From assembly GCF_000307875.1 (NCBI RefSeq), contig NZ_AJLS01000035.1, positions 124,001 through 188,000 of the forward strand: a stretch of DNA of 64,000 nt. Reading direction: 5' to 3'. A program made the translations under genes and the position numbers. Shown piece after piece: positions 17,480 through 25,506 of this stretch. This stretch comes from Neobacillus bataviensis LMG 21833. GTDB lineage: Bacteria > Bacillota > Bacilli > Bacillales > Cytobacillaceae. The notes under the pieces were generated by a model. The model saw only the letters and a list, made by a program, of their open reading frames with translations, searched no databases and was not told the origin of the DNA. Positions within the stretch are counted from its first letter, which is position 1. Each line of letters opens with the position of its first letter.

Positions 17480-17870
17480 TGCCTTAAACGCTATAGCGTT
17501 GTTTATTGCAATCGAACTCATAGTAAATGTTTCTCATATTAGTAACTTAACAGGCTGGGAATGGGATAATGTTTACATTGTAATTGCTATTATTAATGTT
17601 ATTGGACTTCTACTTTCGACAATTTTCTTCATTTTCTTAACAAAAAAATGGACTATAGGTAGTAAATACAGCTATTTGTCACTCCTTTTGTGGGCACCAT
17701 ATTTTATTCTTTTTTTCTCTTTTTTCCCTGTTGTTTTTCCTATTAATGAAGGAGTAACACTTTTTCCAAGATTTAGCCTTCTGATTTATGGTTCTGTCAT
17801 TCTGTATCCTATTTACATATTATTTATTAATCTATATGCTTCACCTCTACGTACAGATAATGAGGAATAA
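17445..17870 (+). CDS. Four-helix membrane protein, unknown
   Basis: A 141-residue integral membrane protein with hydrophobic segments about 10-28, 43-67, 77-98 and 108-130 (for example IAIINVIGLLLSTIFFIFL and YSYLSLLLWAPYFILFFSFF). Start at ATG 17445, with a following ATG at 17448; GAGGTGG lies just upstream, inside the GNAT remnant. No family recognised. Confidence 0.65.
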   Translation: MMQFFIKLNTLSALNAIALFIAIELIVNVSHISNLTGWEWDNVYIVIAIINVIGLLLSTIFFIFLTKKWTIGSKYSYLSLLLWAPYFILFFSFFPVVFPINEGVTLFPRFSLLIYGSVILYPIYILFINLYASPLRTDNEE

Positions 17871-18230
17871 GGTATTAATATTGAAGGTCACTTTTTGCAC
17901 CTAATTTATCTCGCTTATAAAAGTAACTAGGTGCATAACTTGATAAAGGGATTGCTACGTCAATCCCGTTTTTAATTGAACTAATGGTGCATTTTAGTTG
18001 AACAATAGCGGGGTTCTCCGGCGAACTTGTTTTTTTGAGCTAACGGGAGTTTAGTGAAAGAAGGAGTCCAGATCGTCCTAGTGGAATATTAGGTATGTAG
18101 GGTTTAATTGAGTATTTTCAAACTGATGCGCTACAATGAATTGTACTAACGGAGCAGCTTTGATGAATGAAGATCCCAACTTCTGAATAATACAATACAA
18201 AGATAATCCATTAGAACAGGAGTGTTGTAC
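17871..18230. other. Intergenic region with degenerate Bacillus-type repeats
   Basis: 360 bases. It contains GCGGGGTTCTCCGGCGAAC and GAGCTAACGGGAG motifs at about 18010-18050 and ACTAACGGAGC near 18145, which read like decayed copies of intergenic repeats seen again at 20.1-23.0 kb. No gene supported. Confidence 0.45.
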
Positions 18231-18992
18231 TTGAGGATATTGGTGACTGGTTCAACAGGACAACTAGGTTCTGCTTTGCTAAATCAACTTAAAGGTTCTG
18301 ATTATAAAGTTAAAGTAACTTCAAGAAGAAAACCTGAAGGAATAGGACATTTCGACTGGGTTTATAGTGATTTATTGTCTGGTGAAGGTTTAGACGATGC
18401 AATAAAAGATGTGGATGTAATTATTCACGCAGCAACAAGTCCTATAAAAAATTCGAAGAATATCGAGGTTACAGGGTTTGAAAACTTTTTAAGTAAACTG
18501 CAACACATAAAACATTTTATTTATCCGTCAATTGTAGGCATTGAGGAAATACCATTGAAATATTATAAGCTTAAATACGAAGCAGAAGAATTGTTAAGGA
18601 ATAGTTCTATTCCTTATACAACTGTACGTGCAACTCAGTTCCACGGCTTTGTTGAAAATTTACTTTTATCAAAACCTCTCTTTAAAAGATATGTAATCCC
18701 TGGAAGCATTAAATTTCAAAGCGTCAGTGTTGGTGAATTTGCCGAACATTTAATAGACTTAATTAATAAAGATCCTCAAGGAAGAACCAATGACTTTGGG
18801 GGACCAGACATAATGACGTTAAGAGAAATGGCGGAGCTGAAAATTAAGATAAATAATGAAACCAACAAAGTTTTAAGCATTTCTTTACCAGGAAAATTAT
18901 ACAAATCTTTCCGCGATGGGAAAAATACCTGCTACTCCCGAAAAGTGGGGAAAATTACATTTGAAGAGCATCTTGGTAATAAGATAGATTGA
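18231..18992 (+). CDS. NAD(P)-binding NmrA/SDR-like protein
   Basis: A 253-residue atypical short-chain dehydrogenase with the nucleotide-binding start RILVTGSTGQLGSALL, then DVDVIIHAAT and HFIYPSIVG, and YYKLKYEAEELL in place of the classical YxxxK region. This is the NmrA-like/NAD(P)H-binding group that senses or uses NAD(P). A TTG at 18231 is chosen because AGGAG lies 8 bases upstream, whereas the in-frame GTG at 18222 overlaps that site. The enzyme substrate is unknown. Confidence 0.8.
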   Translation: MRILVTGSTGQLGSALLNQLKGSDYKVKVTSRRKPEGIGHFDWVYSDLLSGEGLDDAIKDVDVIIHAATSPIKNSKNIEVTGFENFLSKLQHIKHFIYPSIVGIEEIPLKYYKLKYEAEELLRNSSIPYTTVRATQFHGFVENLLLSKPLFKRYVIPGSIKFQSVSVGEFAEHLIDLINKDPQGRTNDFGGPDIMTLREMAELKIKINNETNKVLSISLPGKLYKSFRDGKNTCYSRKVGKITFEEHLGNKID

Positions 18993-19110
18993 AAATGTTG
19001 GTGGGAAAGGTTGCCAAAGACAAACTTTGTTTGAATTCTTAACAAGATTAGAAATAAAACCTTTTTTTTCAAGTAACGGGGAGTTAAGATCAACAGGAAA
19101 AAGCTATATA

Positions 19111-19119
19111 TGGTATAAT
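19111..19119 (+). promoter_or_regulatory. Extended -10 sigma-A promoter candidate
   Basis: TGGTATAAT (TGnTATAAT form) lies 24 bases before the AAAGGAG of the PspC gene, giving a short leader. No good -35 box is seen. Confidence 0.5.
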
Positions 19120-19157
19120 TTAGGTGGAATTATAAATAAACTAAAGGAGTGATTGCG

Positions 19158-19340
19158 TTGAATAAATTAACAAAGTCATCAAAAAATAAATCATTATTTG
19201 GAGTATGTGCAGGTATAGCTGAGTATTATGGTATTTCCCCTTTAGCTGTAAGGCTACTATTTATTTTTATTCCTATTTCTGTTGCTATTTACTTAATTCT
19301 TGCAGCTTTTTTACCTGAGAAAAATGCAGCACTATATTAA
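19158..19340 (+). CDS. PspC domain protein (60 aa)
   Basis: A small membrane protein with the PspC signature: NKSLFGVCAGIAEYYGIS then LAVRLLFIFIPISVAIYLIL, ending FLPEK. TTG at 19158 is chosen because AAAGGAG is 8 bases upstream; the GTG at 19149 overlaps the site. Stand-alone PspC proteins are linked to envelope stress responses by family knowledge; here there are no Psp or Lia neighbours. Confidence 0.85.
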   Translation: MNKLTKSSKNKSLFGVCAGIAEYYGISPLAVRLLFIFIPISVAIYLILAAFLPEKNAALY

Positions 19341-19560
19341 ATTAGAAACTTTCTGGTTAAAACATCTTCTTTAATTTACGTATGCATTCCTTTAAAAGGG
19401 AATGAAATGGAGAGGAATTCTTATGAATATAAGACTTGCTGAAGAAAAAGTCATCTTTTTCCTCCACACAAAATGAATTCACCACATGAAAAAAGAGAAT
19501 GAATTCTTTATGAGATCATCCCCTCAAATAGTTTGAAAATGCTAAAACTGATATTACTTA

Positions 19561-19953
19561 TCAATGACTCGCTAAACGTTTTTCAAAATCTGCCTTAAAC
19601 GACAGAATAGCATCAAAATTTACAGCGAAATCGTGGTCACTTATATTAAAATTAGTTAAAAACTCGTTAGATCTCTCACGAACCATAATTGTCGGACGGA
19701 TTTTGTCTCCTATAGCGTCCTGAGTTATAGTACTTCCATAGAAATACCAGTTAGTTTCAGTAGGCGCATTTGCTGCATTCTTAGATAAGTCATTTATTAT
19801 GATTTCGCATAAATAATCCATAAAATCTTCAGTAAGCTTCATGCTTTTTCCATGTTCACCATCAACAGATATATCAGCATATCCATACCAAATATTCCTG
19901 CTCCTTCGGTTTCCGTCACTTGAAGTGAAAGTTTCATCAAACAAAATCTTCAT
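19561..19953 (-). CDS. Hypothetical soluble protein (130 aa)
   Basis: A neutral-acidic protein starting MKILFDETFTSSDGN, with aromatic-rich IWYGYADISVDGE and ETNWYFYGSTIT segments. It has no signal peptide or membrane helix and no recognised family. GGAGGG lies 8-9 bases before the chosen ATG at 19953, so the ATG at 19959 is too close. Confidence 0.6.
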   Translation of the reverse strand: MKILFDETFTSSDGNRRSRNIWYGYADISVDGEHGKSMKLTEDFMDYLCEIIINDLSKNAANAPTETNWYFYGSTITQDAIGDKIRPTIMVRERSNEFLTNFNISDHDFAVNFDAILSFKADFEKRLASH

Positions 19954-20383
19954 GTTCATTACCCTCCGTTAATTGATAATTTCTTCACACTATTATACAC
20001 CAATTTGAAATTGTAAAATAACTTGATTTTAGTCTCACTAACACGTAAGAGGAGTTATGCAAACTTCCAATTTGATCGACTTGTGGATTTATTTTGCAAG
20101 TTTGTAAAGTGATATACTTAAACTCTATGTTGCAATAGTTAAAGATCAGAGCTGTCACTTTGGCAGCTTTTCTTTTTCAACAATCGGGCCATATAGTGGA
20201 GTAAACTCATTAGCTGGAAAATGTAAAAGAATAGTTCGCATACTGGAATTTTGATTTGGACTACGACCAAAGTCGTATAACGAATTAGTTCATAGCCTGA
20301 TGTCATATTCTAACCAAAACTTTATAATGATTAATGAATAAAGGTTTGTTAAATATTACGATACAAAGGGGAGTAATTTTTAA
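19954..20383. other. Intergenic region with terminator-like repeat
   Basis: 430 bases between divergently oriented genes, with one hairpin at 20150-20177 in a repeat-like context (AGCTGTCA...TGGCAGCT then a T-rich run). No gene supported. Confidence 0.5.
20150..20177 (+). terminator. Hairpin with T-run (AGCTGTCA/TGGCAGCT)
   Basis: An 8-base stem with one wobble pair and a 3-base loop, followed by TTTCTTTTT. It is not directly behind a plus-strand gene. A similar GGCTGTCG/CGGCAGCC hairpin with TTTTCTT lies at 22398, suggesting a repeat family. Confidence 0.55.
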
Positions 20384-20689
20384 ATGGAAAATAAGGGATT
20401 CAAAATATTGATTCATGCTAGTACTTGGTTTGCACCTATACTAGTTCCCATTATCACATATTTTATTATTTCAGATCGAGAAATTAAAAGCTTATCCTTA
20501 CAGGCTTTGGTATTTCATATTGTGATTGGTATTTTAATCTCAGTGTCTGCTTTTTTTTCTTGGATATTAATCGGGATTCCATTCCTCATTATTTTTGGAC
20601 TTATTGCTATAATAGCTCCGATTGTTGGAATTGTTAAAGCATTTAATGAGCGTCCTTTTCGATATCCTATTATTGGATCATGGTTTTGA
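20384..20689 (+). CDS. DUF4870-type membrane protein
   Basis: A 101-residue protein with the DUF4870 layout: ASTWFAPILVPIITYFI, a short polar loop with SLQALVFHIV, then a long hydrophobic hairpin (GILISVSAFFSWILIGIPF and IIFGLIAIIAPIVGIVKAF) and the RPFRYPIIGSWF ending. Family function unknown. AAAGGGGAG stands upstream of the ATG. Probably monocistronic. Confidence 0.8.
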   Translation: MENKGFKILIHASTWFAPILVPIITYFIISDREIKSLSLQALVFHIVIGILISVSAFFSWILIGIPFLIIFGLIAIIAPIVGIVKAFNERPFRYPIIGSWF

Positions 20690-21068
20690 TTAAACCTAAA
20701 CGAATCTAATCGTTTTAATGATGATGAATAGTGGTATTTAAAACACTTAATCTTCATAAACACCATGCCACCGTAATTCATGCGAATGTTCGCTCTACAC
20801 AGATACTTGAAAAAAGTAGGTATGAGGGTATATTGCTTTAATAACGATCTTCCATAAACGGGCGCTTTTCTTTAGTAAGAAGGCGTCTTTTTTATATGCT
20901 TCTACACAAAAGATTGCGAGCAGTTTAGGTTGTATAAAGGTATAAAAAGAATGCAATAGTTTTCATTTTACTTAAAAACGGTATGCTATAAAAACTAAGA
21001 ATTCTTATTATATAAGCAATAAAATGAATGTAGGATTTTTTTCATACAATAATTTGGGAGGTGATGAA
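20690..21068. other. Intergenic region upstream of cwlJ
   Basis: 379 bases with a terminator-like hairpin at 20861-20893 and AT-rich sequence before cwlJ. A sporulation promoter is expected here, but no -10/-35 pair was assigned with confidence. Confidence 0.45.
20861..20893 (+). terminator. Imperfect hairpin with T-run
   Basis: GGCGCTTTTCTT pairs imperfectly with AAGAAGGCGTC and is followed by TTTTTT; a possible late terminator for the DUF4870 gene or an intergenic repeat. Confidence 0.45.
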
Positions 21069-21509
21069 ATGCCAAGAGTCAAGGCTAGAAGTCATGATGT
21101 AGATGAAATGGCAAGAATGATGAGGGCAGAAGCAGAAGGCGAAGGAAAGCAAGGAATGTTATATGTTGGAAATGTAATCATAAATCGTGTTGTAGCACAA
21201 TGCTTGGATTTTAAAAGTGTAAACAATATTCATGATGTAATATTTCAAATACAAGGAGGAAATTATTCTTTTGAAGCTGTGCAAAAAGGGAATGTATTTT
21301 ATCAAAGATCAAGAACTTCTGAAAGAAGATTAGCACAACAAAATATAAATTTTTGGAGAGATCATCCTGCAAAATATGCTCTCTGGTATTTTAATCCACA
21401 TGCTTCATGTCCTCCAACATGGTACGGTCAACCGCATTCTGGTCAATTTAAAGAACATTGTTTTTATGAACCAAAAGCTGGAACATGTGATAGTGTTTAT
21501 AGGGGTTAA
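21069..21509 (+). CDS. cwlJ: Cell wall hydrolase CwlJ (spore germination)
   Basis: A 146-residue SleB/CwlJ-type hydrolase. Visible family features are DVDEMARMMRAEAEGEGKQG with the acidic catalytic segment, VGNVIINRVVAQC, FYQRSRTSERRLA, ALWYFNPHASCPPTWYGQP and the C-terminal KEHCFYEP. Length and sequence agree with Bacillus CwlJ, which degrades cortex peptidoglycan during germination and is activated by calcium-dipicolinate (family knowledge). It lacks a signal peptide, as CwlJ does. The start at 21069 is set by GGGAGGTGAT; the upstream ATG at 21024 would add an unrelated 15-residue tail. No gerQ neighbour is present. Confidence 0.92.
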   Translation: MPRVKARSHDVDEMARMMRAEAEGEGKQGMLYVGNVIINRVVAQCLDFKSVNNIHDVIFQIQGGNYSFEAVQKGNVFYQRSRTSERRLAQQNINFWRDHPAKYALWYFNPHASCPPTWYGQPHSGQFKEHCFYEPKAGTCDSVYRG

Positions 21510-21536
21510 GCTTACTCTTTGAAGTAAGCTTTTTTA
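21508..21536 (+). terminator. Rho-independent terminator of cwlJ
   Basis: AAGCTTAC and GTAAGCTT form a perfect 8-base stem followed by TTTTT; the stem begins at the stop codon. Confidence 0.8.
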
Positions 21537-21632
21537 CATAATTAGAATATTTACATAAAATAAAATAAAACTTTTATTAATAGTTTTTATCCAAGAAACA
21601 AGATTGTGATATGTTGTACTTATTCTATGTGG

Positions 21633-21680
21633 TGAAGCGTCGATTTTTGCGCTTCATGGATGGCTAACGAGCAGGTTAGC
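21633..21680. repeat. Two adjacent small hairpins
   Basis: TGAAGCG/CGCTTCA and GCTAAC/GTTAGC form consecutive stems. The region also reads as about 40 open codons ending QWSKSLQNIW, possibly a decayed gene end; neither view is proven. Confidence 0.35.
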
Positions 21681-21794
21681 ACAAGAAGGAAAAATTGTTA
21701 AAGGTACAGTTCAATGGAGTAAAAGCCTTCAAAATATATGGTAAAATATGTATCATTAACAATGTTTAATACTTTGTACAATGGGGGTATTAAA

Positions 21795-22022
21795 GTGGCG
21801 AATAAGTTTAAAATTGCGTCGAATTCATTCTTAACTCTTTCGGCTTTATTGATAGTAATAATGTTAATTAAAATTTATATCGATTATCAGAATTTTATTA
21901 AACATCCTGGATGGTCAGCCCCTTTTTCCGCTTATTTGGAAACAACAGGTCTTATTTATGGTGTTCCAACTATTGTGTCATTGGTATTTGCTTTATTTTT
22001 TAAAACAAAGGCTAGTAAATAA
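21795..22022 (+). CDS. Small two-helix membrane protein (75 aa)
   Basis: A GTG start at 21795 follows GGGGG with 7-base spacing; the ATG at 21738 would add a 19-residue extension with no ribosome binding site. Hydrophobic segments are about 9-28 and 50-68. No family recognised. It is followed 66 bases later by another small membrane protein gene in the same direction. Confidence 0.6.
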   Translation: MANKFKIASNSFLTLSALLIVIMLIKIYIDYQNFIKHPGWSAPFSAYLETTGLIYGVPTIVSLVFALFFKTKASK

Positions 22023-22088
22023 TAGACCATATAGAAACATATTAAAAGTTGCGGAAAAATATTGGCGATTTGACAGGAGGTTGAACAT

Positions 22089-22310
22089 ATGAATGATAAG
22101 AAGAAGGAAAAATTACAATTCTCGGAAATAATTTTAATGATATTAACATTGGTTGCGTCTTTTGTTTTGTTTTTCTTAGGTTATTACAGTGTGGCATTTG
22201 TTTTATTTGGAATTTTTATGGCGATTACGAGTTTTATTAGTAAATGGACAGGCACTAAAAATGCAGATTACGTTTATAGAAAAATTCAAAAAAATTATGA
22301 TAAATGGTAA
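22089..22310 (+). CDS. Small two-helix membrane protein (73 aa)
   Basis: A strong AGGAGG site 8 bases before the ATG. A lysine-rich N-terminus, then ILMILTLVASFVLFFLGYY and VAFVLFGIFMAITSFI helices, and a basic C-terminus ending YVYRKIQKNYDKW. Family unknown. Confidence 0.65.
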   Translation: MNDKKKEKLQFSEIILMILTLVASFVLFFLGYYSVAFVLFGIFMAITSFISKWTGTKNADYVYRKIQKNYDKW

Positions 22311-22397
22311 TTACACTTAGGTACGCCTAAGGGTTTATTAGAATTAAGTTTGTGAAAAAATGTACTCAAGCTAACGGGGGCAAGAATTGAAGATAAG

Positions 22398-22424
22398 GGC
22401 TGTCGTTGCGGCAGCCTTTTCTTA
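22398..22424 (+). terminator. Hairpin with T-run (GGCTGTCG/CGGCAGCC)
   Basis: An 8-base stem with one wobble and a TTG loop, then TTTTCTT. It sits in a repeat context with GCTAACGG motifs on both sides and may end the small membrane gene transcript. Confidence 0.6.
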
Positions 22425-22528
22425 TTGTGCTAACGGTACAGTTGTTTAACAAAGACCAATTTGATATTACAGAATTACCCATATTGGGTTATTATTAATT
22501 TAATAAATTAAATGAAGTAGGTGTCAAA

Positions 22529-22672
22529 ATGGATTTGCTTTTTGGTTTCTTAATATTTGCGGGAATTTTTGCGGTTTATGATGCTTTAAGAAAAGTGAAT
22601 AATAATATCTTAGACCAAACAGAAGAGATAAAAAAATTACACGAGGAATTGTCCAAAGGAAACAAGAATTAA
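22529..22672 (+). CDS. Single-helix membrane microprotein (47 aa)
   Basis: ATG 22529 with AGGTG upstream. The product has one N-terminal hydrophobic helix (LLFGFLIFAGIFAVYDAL) and a charged C-terminal helix (NNILDQTEEIKKLHEELSK). This topology is shared by the next small gene, suggesting related membrane-anchored coiled-coil peptides. No family recognised. Confidence 0.55.
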   Translation: MDLLFGFLIFAGIFAVYDALRKVNNNILDQTEEIKKLHEELSKGNKN

Positions 22673-22793
22673 ACTTTTTTTGTTGAAGTTATTAATCTAA
22701 TTGGGTCAGATTAGTTCAAGAAACATTCATACTATTTAAAGGACTGGAACGGAACAAATGGTATGATTTGGGAAAAATAGCAGGGGGATTTTT

Positions 22794-22958
22794 ATGATTG
22801 GTGTTATGGGTTTTGATTCTTTGCTAATTACAATTGGAATGCCTTTGGCGGTGGTTTTAATTTTAGTATGGATCTATAAAATAAAAAGAAATAGTGACAC
22901 CCAAGTTGAGCAAAACAATACAATTATTAAAATGTTGGAAAAAGACACTAATCAATAA
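22794..22958 (+). CDS. Single-helix membrane microprotein (54 aa)
   Basis: ATG 22794 preceded by AGGGGGA. One hydrophobic helix (LLITIGMPLAVVLILVWIY), then KIKRN and a polar tail with TIIKMLEKDTNQ. It resembles its upstream neighbour in layout but not clearly in sequence. Function unknown. Confidence 0.6.
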   Translation: MIGVMGFDSLLITIGMPLAVVLILVWIYKIKRNSDTQVEQNNTIIKMLEKDTNQ

Positions 22959-23060
22959 ATTGGTATGAATGCTTATTATGTTAACTGAGCAGTTTCTTAA
23001 TGTTTGCCATAGCTAACGTGGTAATTTTGGGCCTCCAAAGCAAAGGAAAGAGATCTACGG

Positions 23061-23320
23061 CTTAAAATTCAATAATCCTAAGAATTTACATGTATCGCCT
23101 TGAAAAGTTAAGAAAATTGGTTGGTTCTCGTTATCAAAAGTCATTAAATACGGGTGTTCTTGACCAGGAATTATAATCATCACTTCATCTTCAAGATCAT
23201 TGAACCATTGATTTTTTACCATAACATTGGGTTCTAAAGGGATTTTATCACAAACCCATTATTAGGATAAGGATTAAATTTTGCAATGGTTTCTAGAGAA
23301 CTATTGAACACACTGGTAAC
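23061..23320 (-). pseudogene. Frameshifted fragment of an unrecognised gene
   Basis: On the minus strand a frame reads SSLETIAKFNPYPNNGFV, then shifts frame and continues CDKIPLEPNVMVKNQW, followed by EDEVMIIIPGQEHPYLMTF and ends LGLLNFKP. The two parts read as continuous protein only across a frame change near 23258, so this is taken as a decayed 3' part of a gene. Family not recognised. Confidence 0.4.
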
Positions 23321-23528
23321 GAGTACCGAGCCACGGAATCGTGAGGTCGAAGCTGAGCGTGCTCGTACTAGAGCAGCTAAAAGGTATGGAACAAATTAGA
23401 GGACTAAAGAATAGAAAAAAAGTGTAAGCATTTTTGGATTTTTCATTATTTCGCAATCTAGCGCAATCCTGGAAGTGGTAGCTCCTTTTCTTTATGGACT
23501 AAGGTCGGTTTAATAAAAAGTAACGAAA

Positions 23529-23554
23529 ACCCCAGTCGCTATTACGACTGGGGT
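23529..23554. terminator. Perfect 10-base hairpin
   Basis: ACCCCAGTCG/CGACTGGGGT with a 6-base loop. The T content after it is modest (ATATTT), so terminator activity is uncertain. Confidence 0.5.
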
Positions 23555-23605
23555 ATATTTAGTAAATTATATTGAGCAACTATAATTTATCACTAGAGGT
23601 ATGGA

Positions 23606-23794
23606 ATGAAGGTATATAGATTGAAAAAGAAGCTAAATGGCTATAAACGAGGGACACAGTTTTACTTGATTAGTGAATCAGAATTTATTGGTGTGAAAGA
23701 ATTTGTGTTGAGAACGGAGGATTTAACAAATAGGATAGTGATCAATGAAAGTGATTTTCTAAACCATTTTGCCTACATAAAAGAAATTTTCTAA
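23606..23794 (+). CDS. Hypothetical protein (62 aa)
   Basis: ATG 23606 with AGAGGT 5 bases upstream. A basic N-terminus (YRLKKKLNGYKRGTQFYLI), then a mixed segment ending DFLNHFAYIKEIF. No membrane segment and no family recognised. It could be a small intact protein or the end of a lost gene. Confidence 0.45.
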   Translation: MKVYRLKKKLNGYKRGTQFYLISESEFIGVKEFVLRTEDLTNRIVINESDFLNHFAYIKEIF

Positions 23795-23962
23795 TGAAAT
23801 AGCAAGGCCCCATATAGGGGGCGATGCTGAATGACCGCTTTGGAATGCAAAAAAGGTGTGAAATTACACTTATTATCAAGTTAATCTAGTTTATCGGCGA
23901 ATTGAACGATTATATCGGCGAATCTTAAAATGCAACAAACTTTCAGAAAAGAGCCTTAAATA

Positions 23963-23991
23963 AAGAAAAAGGCCGGGAATCTCTTCCCGGC
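23963..23991 (-). terminator. Terminator of the alpha/beta hydrolase gene
   Basis: GCCGGGAA/TTCCCGGC stem with a 4-base loop; on the minus strand followed by CTTTTTCTTT. The same element is duplicated at 51671-51697. Confidence 0.85.
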
Positions 23992-23996
23992 TTTGT

Positions 23997-24800
23997 TTAC
24001 TTATTACGTAAGAATTGTATAACCTTGTTGTTTACAAGATCTGTCGCTTCGGTGAAGAAAATGTGGCCGGCACCTGGAACAGTAAATAGCTCAGCCCCTT
24101 GAATATTTTCCGCTAAGTTTACCCCATTTCTATAAGGAACCAATTCATCAGAATCACCATGGATTACGAGAGTTGGAATATTAATTTCTCCTAATTCGTT
24201 AGAGGTATCATGTGCAAGACATGCTTGCAGTTGTGATAAATAGCAGTGGGGGGGTGTGACAATTTCAATTCGCTTTTCAATATCTTCCTGGATTAATTCC
24301 GGATGTGCATGAATAAAAGCTTGACTATAAACAATGGGTGCAGCTGCCCATGCATTTTCTTCAGGGGTTCCAGTTAGATCAGCACGTGCCACCATTAATT
24401 CAGATATTTCAGGAGAAGGTTGTATATGGGTAGTCCCACCTGCTGTGGTACAGCCCAATACTAATGAACGAACCCTTTCTGGATAAGCAAGTGCCAATCG
24501 TTGGGCAATCATTCCACCCATGGAAATACCATAAACATGTGCAGATTCAACCGAAGCGGCATCGAGGACGGCCCTTGCATCATTCGCCATTATTTCGATT
24601 GAGTACGGTTGTTCAGGCATACTACTTTTACCAACCCCGCGATTATCAAACATAATAACCTGGAAATGTTTTGTGAGTGCCGGCAATGTTCGATGCCAGG
24701 ATTGAGAATTATAGCCAAGACCCATAATTAACAATAAAGGCTCACCTTGTCCGTGAATCTCATAGTATAGATTAATATTTTCATGATTAACAAATGGAAT
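23997..24800 (-). CDS. Alpha/beta hydrolase with apparent ATT start
   Basis: A 267-residue alpha/beta hydrolase. The triad is visible: nucleophile elbow YGISMGGMIAQ, the acid in HGDSDELVP and His in GAGHIFF; the oxyanion segment is IMGLGYNSQSW. The first ATG in frame (24734) would remove the conserved first strand; homologous coding sequence (FVNHENINLYYEIHG) continues to two ATT codons at 24800 and 24803, preceded by GGGAGG. No ATG, GTG or TTG exists there, so translation must use ATT or a later start, or the gene has lost its start codon. A broken second copy lies at 51717-52252. Family members include esterases and epoxide-hydrolase-like enzymes; substrate unknown. Confidence 0.75.
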   Translation of the reverse strand: MPFVNHENINLYYEIHGQGEPLLLIMGLGYNSQSWHRTLPALTKHFQVIMFDNRGVGKSSMPEQPYSIEIMANDARAVLDAASVESAHVYGISMGGMIAQRLALAYPERVRSLVLGCTTAGGTTHIQPSPEISELMVARADLTGTPEENAWAAAPIVYSQAFIHAHPELIQEDIEKRIEIVTPPHCYLSQLQACLAHDTSNELGEINIPTLVIHGDSDELVPYRNGVNLAENIQGAELFTVPGAGHIFFTEATDLVNNKVIQFLRNK

Positions 24801-24994
24801 AATAAAAACCTCCCTTTCAACAATTATCTATTATAAATGGTATTGATTTAGTTGTTAGAAAAGAACGAAATTTTTTTGGTTTCCATTTTTTAAACTTTAA
24901 ACTCTTTCGAAAAAATAAAAAAATAAAGAAAGTTTTACCACATTTGGAGAATTATATAGTGTGAATGATTCGATAAAGACCCATACAGGTATTT

Positions 24995-25047
24995 CGGTGC
25001 CTGACCCCCAGTAAGTTAATGCGGTAGCGCAGTGGGGTCAGGCACCG
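24995..25047. repeat. REP-like palindrome, GGTGCCTGACCCC type, copy 2
   Basis: Perfect 14-base inverted arms CGGTGCCTGACCCC and GGGGTCAGGCACCG around a CAGTAAG...GCAGT centre. It lies where the similarity between the two hydrolase/regulator loci ends. Confidence 0.85.
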
Positions 25048-25117
25048 ATATTCATAAACTCATCACATTTTTCTAGGTGCGAAAGTTGAGTAATTAATAA
25101 ACAAAAACTATATAGTT

Positions 25118-25149
25118 ATAGGTCAATTGCGAGGCTACAATTGACCTAT
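25118..25149. repeat. Inverted repeat ATAGGTCAATTG/CAATTGACCTAT
   Basis: A perfect 12-base stem with an 8-base loop. There is no clear T-run directly after it on either strand, so it may be a repeat or binding site rather than a terminator. Confidence 0.5.
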
Positions 25150-25506
25150 CCTATATCCAAAAAAGATAAGGCGGAAATTGAAACAACTACACAGAAGTCA
25201 CCAGTAGGACGAACACTGAATCAAGTGGGTTAGGCCTTTATCTGTCTGAAAAGTTGTTGAAAAGATGAATGGAAAAATGGATGCAGAGCTGAATGATCAT
25301 TGGTTTATTATTAAAATCCATCTTCCCATCCATAGAAATCAAACTTAATTATTTGGGCTATTGGTTTCCTATGGTCAGTACCTTATAAAAACCTTGGAAC
25401 CATCCCCGAGGCACGTATAACTTACATTAGAGAAGCAACCGCAGCTAGCTGATCTTCGATATCCTTCTAATCAGCCCCCAAGTCCAGTGTTTTTACACTG
25501 AGATGA

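Larger units (their letters stand above)
22959..23605. other. Intergenic region with decayed gene fragments
   Basis: Contains a frameshifted minus-strand protein remnant (about 23061-23320), a short plus-strand frame ending RARTRAAKRYGTN at about 23330-23399, and a hairpin at 23529. No intact gene was found. Confidence 0.5.
24801..25506. other. Intergenic region with REP element and inverted repeat
   Basis: 706 bases. The first 190 (to about 24990) match the sequence before the second regulator (52250-52395), that is, the edge of a duplicated segment. Then come the REP-like element at 24995-25047 and an inverted repeat at 25118-25149. The remainder holds no supported gene. Confidence 0.6.

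Noticed and set aside
25250-25500. Possible transposase remnant
   Set aside because: Scattered short frames only; no recognisable domain or terminal repeats.
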